The translations under genes and the position numbers were made by a program. Source: Thiobacillus denitrificans ATCC 25259 (GTDB lineage: Bacteria > Pseudomonadota > Gammaproteobacteria > Burkholderiales > Thiobacillaceae). From it: DNA of 64,000 bases. The stretch spans positions 620,001 to 684,000 of the forward strand of contig NC_007404.1 of assembly GCF_000012745.1 (NCBI RefSeq). The letters run 5' to 3'. Positions 1 through 9,021 of the stretch are shown piece after piece. Position 1 is the stretch's first letter. Each line of letters begins with the position of its first letter. The notes under the pieces were generated by a model, which made no database searches, was not told where the DNA came from, and saw nothing but the letters and a program-made list of their open reading frames with translations.

Positions 1-809
1 GCGTGTCGTCGCAGGTCGGGTGCGCGCTCGAATGCACCTTCTGCTCGACCGGTCGGCAAGGCTTCAACCGCAACCTGACGGTCGCCGAGATCGTCGGTCA
101 ACTCTGGGTCGCGCAGCACAGCCTGAAGCGCGAGCCTAATCGCACCGCGTCCGACCACGGCGCAGGCGAGATCGCCGAACGTCCGGTCACCAACGTGGTG
201 ATGATGGGCATGGGCGAGCCGCTCGCGAACTTCGAGAACGTCGTGACCGCACTCGGCGTCATGCTCGACGACCATGCCTACGGGCTGTCGCGGCGGCGCG
301 TGACCGTGTCGACCTCGGGCCTCGTTCCGGCGATGGACCGGCTGGCCGAGCGCTGCCCGGTGGCACTCGCGGTGAGCCTGCACGCACCGAACGACGCGCT
401 GCGCGACCAGATCGTGCCGATCAACCGGAAATACCCGCTGGCGGAATTGATGGCGGCCTGCCGGCGCTACCTCGTGCATGCGCCGCGCGACTTCATCACC
501 TTCGAGTACGTGATGCTGGCCGGCGTGAACGACCAGCCCGAGCATGCGCGCCAGTTGATCGCGCTCACGCGCGACGTGCCGTGCAAGTTCAATCTCATCC
601 CGTTCAATCCGTTCCCGGATTCGGGCTACGAAAAACCGCGCGCGGAAGCGATGCGCGTGTTCCGCGAGATCCTGCAGGACGCCGGCTACGTCGTGACGAC
701 CCGCAAGACCCGGGGCGACGACATCGACGCGGCCTGCGGGCAACTCGCCGGACGCGTGGCGGACAGGAGCGGTCGTGTGATGAAGCGGGTGCACAGGGAG
801 GCGGCGTGA
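1..809 (+). CDS. rlmN: RlmN, 23S rRNA A2503 / tRNA A37 C2-methyltransferase (5' end cut by window)
   Basis: Radical-SAM enzyme that methylates C2 of A2503 in 23S rRNA and A37 of some tRNAs. The readable frame starts at base 3 with GTG-TCG-TCG, but this is the middle of the gene: RlmN is usually about 370 residues, so roughly 100 N-terminal residues lie outside. The cluster motif CALECTFC (Cx3Cx2C) is at visible residues 7-14. The second catalytic cysteine sits in DIDAACGQL near visible residue 245, close to the C-terminus as expected. GMGEPL, a typical SAM-binding GGE-like loop, is also present. pilW begins 1 bp after the stop, as in most betaproteobacteria. Confidence 0.95.
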
Positions 810-810
810 C

Positions 811-1596
811 GTGGTGAAACCGGAGCTGAGAAAGTGGATCGTCGTCACGGCAGTCGCGCTCGCCGGCTGCGCGGGCCAGCCCGGTGGCGGCGGCATCGGC
901 GCGCCCGATAGCCAGGCCAGTAGCGAAAGCCGCGACCGCGCGCGCGCTTTCACGGAGCTCGCCGGCGCCTACTTCGCGCGGGCGCAGTACAAGATCGCGC
1001 TCGACGAACTGCGCAAGGCGATCACCGCCGACAGCCATTTCGGCCCCGCTTACAACGTCTACGGCCTCATCTACATGGAACTGGCCGAGGACAAGCTCGC
1101 CGAGGACAATTTCCGCCGTGCGATCGAGCTCGACCGCAACGCGTCCGACGCGCGCAACAACTTCGGCTGGTTTCTCTGTACGCGCGGTCGGTACGACGAG
1201 GGCCTCGAGCAGTTCCGCATCGCCTTGCGCAACCCGCTGTACGCCCAGCCCGAGCTGGCGATGGCCAACGCCGGCCAGTGTGCCGAGAAGAAGGGCGATC
1301 TCGCCTTGGCCGAGGCCAACTTCGTCAAGTCGCTCAAGCTCCAGCCCGACAACCCGAACACGCTGTTGAAGCTCGCCGGACTGCATTTCCGCCAGGGCCG
1401 GCTTGCCGATGCGCAGCGCGGGCTCGCGCGCCACGCCGAGCTCGCGCCGCCCAACGCCGAAAGTCTTTGGCTAGGCGTGCGACTCGAACGACGTCTAGGG
1501 GATCGCGCGCAGGCGGCGGCCTACGGCTTGCAACTGCGCAAGCGCTTCCCCGAGTCCGAGGAAGCACGCCTGCTGCAGGCGGGGCAGTACGAATGA
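811..1596 (+). CDS. pilW: PilW/PilF-type TPR lipoprotein for type IV pilus secretin assembly
   Basis: Outer-membrane lipoprotein that helps the PilQ secretin localise and multimerise. The N-terminus is a lipoprotein signal peptide with lipobox LAGC, cysteine at residue 20, followed by a Gly/Ser-rich linker. From about residue 45 onward come tandem tetratricopeptide repeats (YFARAQYKIALDEL, AYNVYGLIYMEL, NASDARNNFGWF, NTLLKLAGLHF). The length of 261 residues fits the family. Start is GTG directly after the rlmN stop; a second GTG follows it. The stop overlaps the rodZ ATG by 4 bp, so the two are translationally coupled. Other type IV pilus genes are not in the window. Confidence 0.9.
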   Translation: MVKPELRKWIVVTAVALAGCAGQPGGGGIGAPDSQASSESRDRARAFTELAGAYFARAQYKIALDELRKAITADSHFGPAYNVYGLIYMELAEDKLAEDNFRRAIELDRNASDARNNFGWFLCTRGRYDEGLEQFRIALRNPLYAQPELAMANAGQCAEKKGDLALAEANFVKSLKLQPDNPNTLLKLAGLHFRQGRLADAQRGLARHAELAPPNAESLWLGVRLERRLGDRAQAAAYGLQLRKRFPESEEARLLQAGQYE

Positions 1597-2468
1597 ACGG
1601 CGAGGTCCAACTGACCGTCGGGCAGACGCTGCGCGAAGCGCGCGAGGCGAGCGGCATGACGCTCGACGAGGCGTCCGCCCGGCTGCGGCTCATGCACCGT
1701 CAGGTCGAGGCCATGGAGGCCGACGATTTCGAGGCGCTCGGTCAGCCCGTGTTTGCGCGCGGTTTCGTGCGCAACTATGCGCGGCTGCTCGGTCTCGCGC
1801 CGGAGACGCTGCTGGCGTCGATGGAAGGCGCGCCGGCAGCGCCTGCGGAGGTCAGCTATGCGAAGCCGCCGCTCCAGCGTCCCTGGTTCGCTTCGTCCTG
1901 GGTGATCCTCCTGGCGCTGGTCGTGCTCGTCGTGCTGGCCGTCCCGGTCGGGCTCTACCTCTGGCTCAACAGCGACGTCGAGGAGGGCGGCCAGCGTCAG
2001 GTGGCGGTGTCGCAGCCGACCACTGCGGGTGCCGCGCCATCGAGTGCTCCGCCCGCCACGCGCGGCGAGGCGCCCGCCGAAACGCCGGGCGCGCCGAATG
2101 CCCCCGCCCCGGTTGAGGGAAACGGCGCGACGGACGGCACCACTGCAGACGGCACCGTCGCGGTCCCGCCTCAGTCACCGCCTGATGAAGCGGCGGAAGA
2201 CGCCGGCTCCACCACCGAGGCAAGCACGGGCGGCGCCGCGCTGCATCTCGAATTCGGCGCCGAAGCCTGGGCCGAGATCAAGGATGCGACGGGGCGAGCC
2301 GTGCTTCGTCAGCTCAACCCGGCGGGCAGCAGCGTCGAGGTAAAGGGCGAGCCGCCGTTCAAGCTCGTGATCGGCAACGCGGCGGAGACGCGCCTGACCT
2401 ACAACGGTCGCCCCGTCGATTTGAAACCCCATACCGGCATGACGGTCGCCCGCTTCACGCTCGAATAG
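1593..2468 (+). CDS. rodZ: RodZ-like cell-shape protein (HTH + single TM + DUF4115)
   Basis: Membrane-anchored morphogenesis protein that links the MreB cytoskeleton to the elongation machinery. The 291-residue product has a cytoplasmic helix-turn-helix of the HTH_25 type at about residues 8-70. A transmembrane helix follows at 103-125. A Pro/Ala/Thr-rich periplasmic linker runs from about 130 to 215, and a C-terminal DUF4115-like beta domain ends the protein (HLEFGAEAWAEIKDATG...). The start is the ATG overlapping the pilW stop (ATGA). An open frame continues far upstream but is only a shadow of pilW. The pilW-rodZ-ispG order is typical of betaproteobacteria. Confidence 0.88.
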   Translation: MNGEVQLTVGQTLREAREASGMTLDEASARLRLMHRQVEAMEADDFEALGQPVFARGFVRNYARLLGLAPETLLASMEGAPAAPAEVSYAKPPLQRPWFASSWVILLALVVLVVLAVPVGLYLWLNSDVEEGGQRQVAVSQPTTAGAAPSSAPPATRGEAPAETPGAPNAPAPVEGNGATDGTTADGTVAVPPQSPPDEAAEDAGSTTEASTGGAALHLEFGAEAWAEIKDATGRAVLRQLNPAGSSVEVKGEPPFKLVIGNAAETRLTYNGRPVDLKPHTGMTVARFTLE

Positions 2469-2477
2469 ATTCCCCAG

Positions 2478-3701
2478 ATGACGACTCAAATTGTCCGCCG
2501 CACCACCCGTCAGGTGCGGATCGGCCCGATATGCGTAGGCGGCGACGCGCCGGTGGCGGTGCAGTCGATGACCAACACCGACACGGTCGACGTCAATGCG
2601 ACCGTAAGCCAGGTGCAGGCGCTCGCTGCCGCCGGCTCGGAACTCGTGCGGCTCACCGTGAACACGCTGGAAGCGGCGGCGGCCGTGCCGCGCATCCGCG
2701 AGCGCCTCGATGTGCTGGGCTGTCGCGTGCCGCTGATCGGCGACTTCCACTTCAACGGCCACAAGCTCCTGACCCAGGTCCCCGAGTGCGCCCAGGCGCT
2801 GGCCAAACTCCGGATCAATCCCGGCAACATCGGCCGCGGCGAGAAACGCGACGAGCAGTTCGCGACGCTGATCGACGTCGCCTGCCGTCACGACAAGCCG
2901 ATCCGCATCGGCGTCAACTGGGGCAGTCTCGACCAGGCGCTGGCCGCGCGCATGATGGACGACAACGCCAGGCGCGCGCAGCCTGAAGATGCCGAGGTCG
3001 TCATGCGCCGGGCGATGGTCGCGTCGGCCCTCGAGTCGGCGCGCAAGGCCGAGGAACTCGGATTGGGCGGCGACAGGATCATCCTCTCCTGCAAGATGAG
3101 CCGGGTACAGGACTTGATCGCGGTTTACCGGGATCTCGCGGCGCAGTGCGACTATCCGCTCCACCTCGGCCTCACCGAGGCCGGCATGGGCAGCAAGGGC
3201 ATCGTCGCCTCGACCGCGGCGCTCGCGGTACTGCTGCAGGAGGGGATCGGCGACACGATACGCATTTCGCTGACCCCCGAGCCGGGCGGCGACCGCGCCC
3301 AGGAAGTCCGCGTCGGCCAGGAAATCCTGCAGGCGCTCGGCCTGCGCGCCTTCACGCCGCAAGTCACGGCATGCCCGGGGTGCGGCCGCACGACCTCGAC
3401 CGTTTTCCAGGAGCTCGCGCAGGATATCGAGACCTATCTGCGCACGCAGATGCCGATCTGGCGCAGCCGCTACCCCGGGGTCGAAACCATGCAGGTGGCG
3501 GTCATGGGCTGCGTCGTCAACGGCCCTGGCGAATCCAAGCACGCGAACATCGGAATCTCGCTGCCCGGCACGGGCGAAGTGCCGGTCGCGCCGGTCTACG
3601 TCGACGGCGAAAAGACCGTGACGCTCAAGGGCGACCGCATCGCCGCGGAGTTCCAGGCGATCGTCGAAGACTACGTGCGCACGCGGTACGGCAGCGCCTG
3701 A
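2478..3701 (+). CDS. ispG: IspG, 4-hydroxy-3-methylbut-2-enyl diphosphate synthase
   Basis: Penultimate enzyme of the methylerythritol phosphate isoprenoid pathway; reductively opens MEcPP to HMBPP using a [4Fe-4S] cluster. Length 407 residues. The N-terminal TIM-barrel shows the family opening ([19 protein letters not shown]) and IGVNWGS. Cluster cysteines are visible at residues 299 and 302 (CPGCGRT) and 345 (GCVVNGPGE), with the conserved NGPGE loop. It starts 9 bp after rodZ, so it is probably in one transcript with pilW-rodZ and hisS. Confidence 0.97.
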   Translation: MTTQIVRRTTRQVRIGPICVGGDAPVAVQSMTNTDTVDVNATVSQVQALAAAGSELVRLTVNTLEAAAAVPRIRERLDVLGCRVPLIGDFHFNGHKLLTQVPECAQALAKLRINPGNIGRGEKRDEQFATLIDVACRHDKPIRIGVNWGSLDQALAARMMDDNARRAQPEDAEVVMRRAMVASALESARKAEELGLGGDRIILSCKMSRVQDLIAVYRDLAAQCDYPLHLGLTEAGMGSKGIVASTAALAVLLQEGIGDTIRISLTPEPGGDRAQEVRVGQEILQALGLRAFTPQVTACPGCGRTTSTVFQELAQDIETYLRTQMPIWRSRYPGVETMQVAVMGCVVNGPGESKHANIGISLPGTGEVPVAPVYVDGEKTVTLKGDRIAAEFQAIVEDYVRTRYGSA

Positions 3702-3726
3702 GCCCGCCCTTGACCATCCAGAATTT

Positions 3727-4986
3727 ATGAGTGAGAACATCCAATCCGTCCGCGGCATGAACGACTGCCTGCCCGACGCGGCCGACGCCTGGCAGGGTTT
3801 CGAGGCGATCGTGCGCGACTGGCTGCGGCGCTACGGCTACCGCGAGATGCGCACGCCGATCCTCGAACACACGGGCCTGTTCAAGCGCGCGATCGGCGAG
3901 GTGACCGACATCGTCGAGAAGGAGATGTATACCTTCGTCGACGAACTCAACGGCGAATCCCTGACCCTGCGTCCCGAGGGCACGGCGTCGAGCGTGCGCG
4001 CCGTGATCCAGCACAACCTGCTTTACGACGGCGGCAAGCGTCTCTGGTATAGCGGTCCGATGTTCCGTCACGAGCGCCCGCAGAAGGGTCGCTACCGGCA
4101 GTTCCATCAGGTCGGCGTCGAGGCGCTCGGCTTCGCCGGTCCCGACGTCGACGCCGAGCTGATCGTGATGTGCGCCGACCTCTGGCGCGAGCTCGGCATC
4201 GCGCCGACGCTGCAACTCAATACGCTCGGTGACCACGGCGCGCGCCAGCGCCACCGCAGCAAGCTGATCGCGTATTACGAGGCGCATCGCGACGTGCTCG
4301 ACGCCGACGCCCAGCGGCGTCTGCACAGCAATCCGCTGCGCATTCTCGACAGCAAGAATCCGGCAATGCAGGCGCTGAACGCCGAAGCGCCACGCTTGCT
4401 GGACGAACTCGAGGACGAGGCCCTGAATCATTTCGACGCGCTGCAGGGCCTGTTGCGCGCGAACGGCATCGCCTTCGAGATCAACCCGCGCCTGGTCCGC
4501 GGACTGGACTATTACAATCGCACCGTTTTCGAGTGGGTCACCGACCAGCTTGGCGCGCAGGGCACCGTCTGCGCGGGCGGTCGTTACGACGGCCTGGTCG
4601 AGCAACTCGGCGGCAAACCCGCGCCCGCGGCGGGCTTCGCGATGGGCATCGAACGCCTGCTGGCGCTGGTTGAAACGAGCGGCAAGCCGATCGTCCCGGC
4701 CGTACCCGACGCCTACATCGTCCACGCCGGCGACACGGCCGACGCCTTCGCCTGGCAGGCAGCGGCTACACTGCGGGGCGCCGGCCTCGCGGTGGTCTTG
4801 CATTGCGGCGGCGGCAGCTTCAAGTCGCAGATGAAAAAAGCCGACGCGAGCCGTGCGCGCTACGCGGTCATCATCGGCGACGAGGAGGCGGCGGCGCAGC
4901 AGGTGAGCGTGAAACCGCTGCGCGGCACGGCGGAGCAGACCCGCGTCGAACTCGCGCTCGCAATCGAATATCTGAAAAAGGCATAA
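3727..4986 (+). CDS. hisS: Histidyl-tRNA synthetase
   Basis: Class II aminoacyl-tRNA synthetase charging tRNA-His; 419 residues, a normal length. Motif 2 region ([27 protein letters not shown]) and the histidine-specific signatures [12 protein letters not shown] and GGRYDGL are present. A C-terminal anticodon-binding domain follows ([15 protein letters not shown] ... [16 protein letters not shown]). The paralogue hisZ in this window (13790-14755) is shorter and lacks this anticodon domain. The following gene starts 6 bp downstream. Confidence 0.98.
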   Translation: MSENIQSVRGMNDCLPDAADAWQGFEAIVRDWLRRYGYREMRTPILEHTGLFKRAIGEVTDIVEKEMYTFVDELNGESLTLRPEGTASSVRAVIQHNLLYDGGKRLWYSGPMFRHERPQKGRYRQFHQVGVEALGFAGPDVDAELIVMCADLWRELGIAPTLQLNTLGDHGARQRHRSKLIAYYEAHRDVLDADAQRRLHSNPLRILDSKNPAMQALNAEAPRLLDELEDEALNHFDALQGLLRANGIAFEINPRLVRGLDYYNRTVFEWVTDQLGAQGTVCAGGRYDGLVEQLGGKPAPAAGFAMGIERLLALVETSGKPIVPAVPDAYIVHAGDTADAFAWQAAATLRGAGLAVVLHCGGGSFKSQMKKADASRARYAVIIGDEEAAAQQVSVKPLRGTAEQTRVELALAIEYLKKA

Positions 4987-4992
4987 GCACCC

Positions 4993-5634
4993 ATGGCAAC
5001 CTACGACCTCGATGAACAGGAACGGCTCGACGAACTGAAAGCCTGGTGGAAACGCTGGGGCAGCGTCTCAATGATCGGGCTGGCGGTGTTGATCGCCGCC
5101 GCGGCGGGCTGGCGCTACTGGCAAAACCGCACCGTCACGCAGAGCCTCGAGGCCGCGGCGGTCTACGACCAGCTCGCGCGCTCGGTCGCGGCGAACGAGG
5201 TCAAGGGCGCACGCGAAGCCGGCGCGATGCTCATCGACAAATACAAGGACACGGCCTACGCTCCGCGTGCCGCGCTGCTTCTGGCCAGGCTCAACGTCGG
5301 CGCCAAGGACGCGAAGAGCGCGCAGACTCAGCTCGAGTGGGCCGCCAGCCACAGCAAGGAACCGGCGATCAGGGATTTGGCCCGCCTGCGTCTCGCCGCC
5401 GTTCAGCTTGACCAAAAGCAATACGACGTCGCGCTGAAGACGCTCGCGGCGCGTCACAGCGACGCCTTCGGCCCGCGCTTCGACGACCTCAGGGGTGACG
5501 TGCTCGTCGCACAGAACAAGCCTGCCGACGCGCGCAAGGCGTATCAGGCCGCCCTGGGCGCGATGAGCGCCGACAATCCCTACCGCAACGTGGTCGAACT
5601 GAAGCTCGACGGCGTAGGAGGAGAAGCCAAGTGA
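4993..5634 (+). CDS. yfgM: YfgM-like membrane-anchored TPR protein (SecYEG/BAM-associated)
   Basis: 213 residues. A short cytoplasmic start (YDLDEQERLDELKAWWKRWG) is followed by one transmembrane helix at about residues 24-42. The periplasmic part is built of TPR-like helices (YDQLARSVAAN, YAPRAALLLARLNVG, IRDLARLRLAAVQLD). In E. coli YfgM is an ancillary translocon subunit that cooperates with PpiD and periplasmic chaperones. It sits directly before bamB, the usual order, and its stop overlaps the bamB GTG start by 4 bp. Confidence 0.88.
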   Translation: MATYDLDEQERLDELKAWWKRWGSVSMIGLAVLIAAAAGWRYWQNRTVTQSLEAAAVYDQLARSVAANEVKGAREAGAMLIDKYKDTAYAPRAALLLARLNVGAKDAKSAQTQLEWAASHSKEPAIRDLARLRLAAVQLDQKQYDVALKTLAARHSDAFGPRFDDLRGDVLVAQNKPADARKAYQAALGAMSADNPYRNVVELKLDGVGGEAK

Positions 5635-6773
5635 AAATTCGTCTGCTCGTCGTCGCCGGCATCGCGCTGGCCACCTCCGGCTGCACCACGATCGGCGGCT
5701 GGTTCGGCTCCGGTCCGTCCCGCCCCGAGCCGGCCGAACTCGTCGCGTTCCAGCCCCAGGCCGCCCTGGCCGAAGCCTGGAAGGTCAAGACCGACGACGC
5801 CGACGGCTACCTGTTGCGCCCGCAGGCGGAAGGCGACGCCGTCGTCGCCGCGGGTGGCAGCGTCATGGTGCGCATCGCTGTCGCCAACGGCGCCGCGACG
5901 TGGCGCAGCGAGCTCGGCGCGAAGCTCTCCGCCGGCGCCGGCGCCGGCGGCGGCGTCGCGCTGGCCGGCGGCGGCAAGGGTGAATTGCTGGCGGTCGACA
6001 TGGCCAACGGGCAGACACGCTGGAAAACGACGCTGTCGAGCGAGGTGACCGGCCAGCCGCTCGTCGCCGCGGACATCGTGGTCGCGCGCACCGGCGACGG
6101 ACGCGTGCACGGGCTCGCGCTCGCCGACGGCAGCCGCAAGTGGGTGTACAGCCGCAATCTTCCGGTCTTGAGTCTGCGCGGGTCGGGCGGCGTCACGCTG
6201 CGCGACGGCGTGTTGTACGCGGGCTTCCCTGGCGGCAAGCTCGTCGCGCTCAATGCGGCCAACGGCGCGCAGTTGTGGGAGGCGACCGTCGCGTTGCCGC
6301 GCGGTGCGACCGAACTCGAACGCGTCGCCGACGTCATGGGCGATCCGGCCGTCGACGAACGGCAGGTCTGCGCAGTCGCCTACCAGGGACGCGTCGCCTG
6401 TTTCGACCGCCGCAACGGTTCGCTGCTGTGGGCGCGCGATACCTCGAGCAACAGCGGCCTGGCGATGGACGAGCGCAACGTCTACGTCACCGACGACAAG
6501 GATGCCGTGACGGCGTACGACAAGGCGAGCGGTCGCGCCGGCTGGCGCCAGGACAAGCTGGCGCGACGCCAGGTCAGCGCGCCGCTCGCGCTCGGCGCCT
6601 GGGTCATCGTCGCCGATGGGGAAGGCTACGTGCACGTGCTTTCGTCCGACGATGGCAGCTTCGTCGCGCGCCACAAGGTGGACGGCCCGGTGCGCACGGC
6701 GCCCGTCGATATCGGCCCCGGCTTCGCGGTGCAGACGAGCGACGGCAGCGTCGTCGCGTTCAGGCTGCAATAG
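5631..6773 (+). CDS. bamB: BamB, outer-membrane assembly lipoprotein
   Basis: Beta-propeller lipoprotein of the BAM complex that inserts beta-barrel proteins in the outer membrane. 380 residues with signal peptide and lipobox ATSGC (cysteine near residue 18). Pyrrolo-quinoline-quinone-like propeller repeats are visible as WRSELGAKL, RWKTTLSSEV, KWVYSRNLPV, LWEATVALP, LLWARDTSS and GWRQDKLA. Start is GTG at 5631, supported by a strong ribosome site (GGAGGAG, about 5617-5623) and the 4-bp overlap with yfgM. Followed by der, the standard neighbour. Confidence 0.95.
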   Translation: MKIRLLVVAGIALATSGCTTIGGWFGSGPSRPEPAELVAFQPQAALAEAWKVKTDDADGYLLRPQAEGDAVVAAGGSVMVRIAVANGAATWRSELGAKLSAGAGAGGGVALAGGGKGELLAVDMANGQTRWKTTLSSEVTGQPLVAADIVVARTGDGRVHGLALADGSRKWVYSRNLPVLSLRGSGGVTLRDGVLYAGFPGGKLVALNAANGAQLWEATVALPRGATELERVADVMGDPAVDERQVCAVAYQGRVACFDRRNGSLLWARDTSSNSGLAMDERNVYVTDDKDAVTAYDKASGRAGWRQDKLARRQVSAPLALGAWVIVADGEGYVHVLSSDDGSFVARHKVDGPVRTAPVDIGPGFAVQTSDGSVVAFRLQ

Positions 6774-6824
6774 CGAGGTTCACACGGCCGCCGGTGCGCC
6801 GGCCGGCATGCTACAAGGACAGCC

Positions 6825-8234
6825 ATGCTTCCCACTCTGGTTCTTGTCGGACGCCCGAACGTCGGCAAGTCCACGCTCTTCAATCGCCTGACCGGCACCC
6901 GCGACGCGCTCGTCCATGACCTGCCGGGCATGACGCGCGACCGCCACTACGGTCGCGGCCGCATCGGCGGCAAGCCCTATCTCGTGGTCGACACGGGCGG
7001 TCTCGAACCGGTCGTCAAGGATGGCATCCTGGCCGAGATGGCGCGCCAGACGCTGCAGGCCATCGACGAAGCCGACGCGATCATCTTCATGGTCGACGCG
7101 CGCGCCGGCGTGACCCCGCAGGACAAGGTCATCGCCGACCGACTGCGCCGCGTGACGTCGCCGGTCCTGCTCGCGGTCAACAAGGCCGAAGGCATGAATC
7201 GCGCCGTGGTGACCGCCGAGTTCCACGAACTCGGCCTCGGCGAGCCGCTCGCGATCTCGGGCGCGCACGGCGACGGCATCGCCGACCTCGTGGCCGAGGC
7301 GCTGGCGCCCTTCCCCGAAGAGGAAGAGGCGAGCGACGATTTCGGCGTGCCCAAGATCGCGCTGGTCGGCCGACCCAACGTCGGCAAGTCGACGCTCGTC
7401 AACGCGCTGGTCGGCGCGGAGCGCGTGATCGCCTTCGACCAGCCGGGAACGACGCGCGACTCGATCTACGTCGACTTCGAGCGGGGCGGCAAGCCCTATG
7501 TCCTCATCGACACCGCGGGCGTCCGTCGCCGCGGCAAGGTGTTCGAGACCGTGGAAAAATTCTCGGTCATCAAGACCCTGCAGGCGATTGAGGACGCCAA
7601 CGTCGTGGTGCTCGTGCTCGACGCGCGCGAGAACATTTCCGAGCAGGACGCGCATCTCGCGGGCTTCGTGCTCGAAACCGGGCGCGCGCTGGTCGTCGCG
7701 ATCAACAAGTGGGACGGTCTCTCGGCCGAACAGCGCGACGACGTCAAGCGCGACATCGGACGCAAGCTCGCTTTCCTCGACTTTGCGCGCTTCAATTACA
7801 TCTCTGCGCTCAAGGCGAAGGGCCTGGAGAACCTGCTCAAGGATATCGAGGCCGCACACGCCGCGGCCTTCATCAAGCTGTCGACGCCCAAGCTCACGCG
7901 CGTGCTCGAAATGGCCGTCGAACAGCATGCGCCGCCGAAGAACGGGCTGTTCCGTCCGAAGCCGCGCTACGCGCATCAGGGCGGCAAGAACCCACCCGTC
8001 ATCGTGCTGCACGGCAACGCGCTCGAAGGGCTGCGCGACGACTACAAGCGCTATCTCGAAAGCAGCTTCCGCAAGGCGTTCAAGCTGCAGGGCACGCCGC
8101 TCCGAATCCAGATCAAGGAGGACGAGGGCAAGAATCCGTTCGAAGGCAAGAAGCGCGCGCCGCTCAGCGAAAGCGAGGCGACGCGGATGCGGCGCAAGAA
8201 GCGCGTACGGCGCAAGGTCTACGGCGCCGACTGA
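6825..8234 (+). CDS. der: Der (EngA), double-GTPase ribosome assembly factor
   Basis: Essential GTPase in 50S subunit maturation. Two tandem G domains are visible: the first P-loop GRPNVGKST at residues 8-16 with [14 protein letters not shown] and NKAE; the second P-loop GRPNVGKST near residue 182 with [18 protein letters not shown] and NKWDGL. A C-terminal KH-like domain ([15 protein letters not shown]) and a basic tail ([12 protein letters not shown]) finish the 469-residue protein. In many betaproteobacteria hfq and then hflX follow; here two minus-strand hypothetical genes and a GalT-like gene come next. Confidence 0.98.
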   Translation: MLPTLVLVGRPNVGKSTLFNRLTGTRDALVHDLPGMTRDRHYGRGRIGGKPYLVVDTGGLEPVVKDGILAEMARQTLQAIDEADAIIFMVDARAGVTPQDKVIADRLRRVTSPVLLAVNKAEGMNRAVVTAEFHELGLGEPLAISGAHGDGIADLVAEALAPFPEEEEASDDFGVPKIALVGRPNVGKSTLVNALVGAERVIAFDQPGTTRDSIYVDFERGGKPYVLIDTAGVRRRGKVFETVEKFSVIKTLQAIEDANVVVLVLDARENISEQDAHLAGFVLETGRALVVAINKWDGLSAEQRDDVKRDIGRKLAFLDFARFNYISALKAKGLENLLKDIEAAHAAAFIKLSTPKLTRVLEMAVEQHAPPKNGLFRPKPRYAHQGGKNPPVIVLHGNALEGLRDDYKRYLESSFRKAFKLQGTPLRIQIKEDEGKNPFEGKKRAPLSESEATRMRRKKRVRRKVYGAD

Positions 8235-8277
8235 ACGCCGTCAGCGCTGGCGGGCCGGGGCGCAGCCGTGCTCAGGC

Positions 8278-8529
8278 TCAGTCCAGCCAACGCACTAGGT
8301 AAAACAGCCTGAACCCTTCGGACGAGCGCGACGGCCCGCTCGCGACCGCGGCGTGCCGGTGCTTCGCCGGATCGGCGTGCGCCAAGGCCTCGCCTTCACT
8401 GGCGTAGACCTCGACGACGCCCTCGGGGAAGCGCTTGCGGTTCTTGCCCGCAGGCGAATAGATCACCACCGCCGCGGTCCCGACGACCGTGGCTTCCACG
8501 TCGGAAAAGAGGCTGCTCGTCTGCGGCAT
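8278..8529 (-). CDS. Hypothetical protein, 83 residues
   Basis: Small soluble protein, not recognised. It has no signal peptide or membrane helix. It contains short beta-strand-like segments (ATVVGTAAVVIYSP, GVVEVYASEGEALAHAD, GFRLFYLVRWLD). No clear Shine-Dalgarno lies before the ATG, so both start and reality are less certain than for the neighbour at 8569-8850, which ends 39 bp upstream on the same strand. The pair lies opposite in direction to der and the GalT-like gene and forms a small inserted island. It could be a genuine lineage-specific gene or a chance frame. Confidence 0.5.
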   Translation of the reverse strand: MPQTSSLFSDVEATVVGTAAVVIYSPAGKNRKRFPEGVVEVYASEGEALAHADPAKHRHAAVASGPSRSSEGFRLFYLVRWLD

Positions 8530-8568
8530 TCGGCCGGCTTTAAACGATGCCGCGCTGAAGACGCTGCA

Positions 8569-8850
8569 TCAGTGGGTCTTTTTCGGGATGCTGCTGATCT
8601 TGACCGCGTGACTGGTCGGCGTCTCATCGGTGAAATGCGGGCGCTCGTCGAGCGTGCGTCCGGTGAGCCGGGCGAGTTCGGTCTCGCGGCTCGAAATCAC
8701 CACCAGACAATCCTTGATCCCGAGAACCGTGGCTTCGGAGAGCGGACTCGGGTTGCCGTCGCGCGGCGCGGTATCGCGCACGATAGACGTGAGGGTCTTG
8801 CGCATCATGCGCATGAGGCGCTGTTCGTCATGCAGGGCTTTTTCGTCCAT
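8569..8850 (-). CDS. Hypothetical protein, 93 residues
   Basis: Unrecognised small protein. The start ATG at 8850 is preceded by a GGAG ribosome site on the minus strand. The N-terminal half is charged and helical (EKALHDEQRLMRMMRKTLT). The second half contains GIKDCLVVISSRETELA and a region rich in Thr and Asp. There is no signal peptide or membrane helix. The gene lies between der and the GalT-like gene on the opposite strand. Its 5' end faces that gene across 171 bp (8851-9021), where divergent promoters would be expected. Confidence 0.6.
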   Translation of the reverse strand: MDEKALHDEQRLMRMMRKTLTSIVRDTAPRDGNPSPLSEATVLGIKDCLVVISSRETELARLTGRTLDERPHFTDETPTSHAVKISSIPKKTH

Positions 8851-9021
8851 GGGGGGACTCCGGGAATACGGCGGTGAACCGGCATTGTCGGCGTGGCGGC
8901 GCAGCCCGTCAACGCAAGCCCCCGATCGGTGCGAGGATAAACGGGCCGATTGGGGGCATAAGCAGATTGAACCGCGCGTGGGCGGCGTCTGTTTTATGCT
9001 TGCCGCTGAAGGAGAAGCAGC

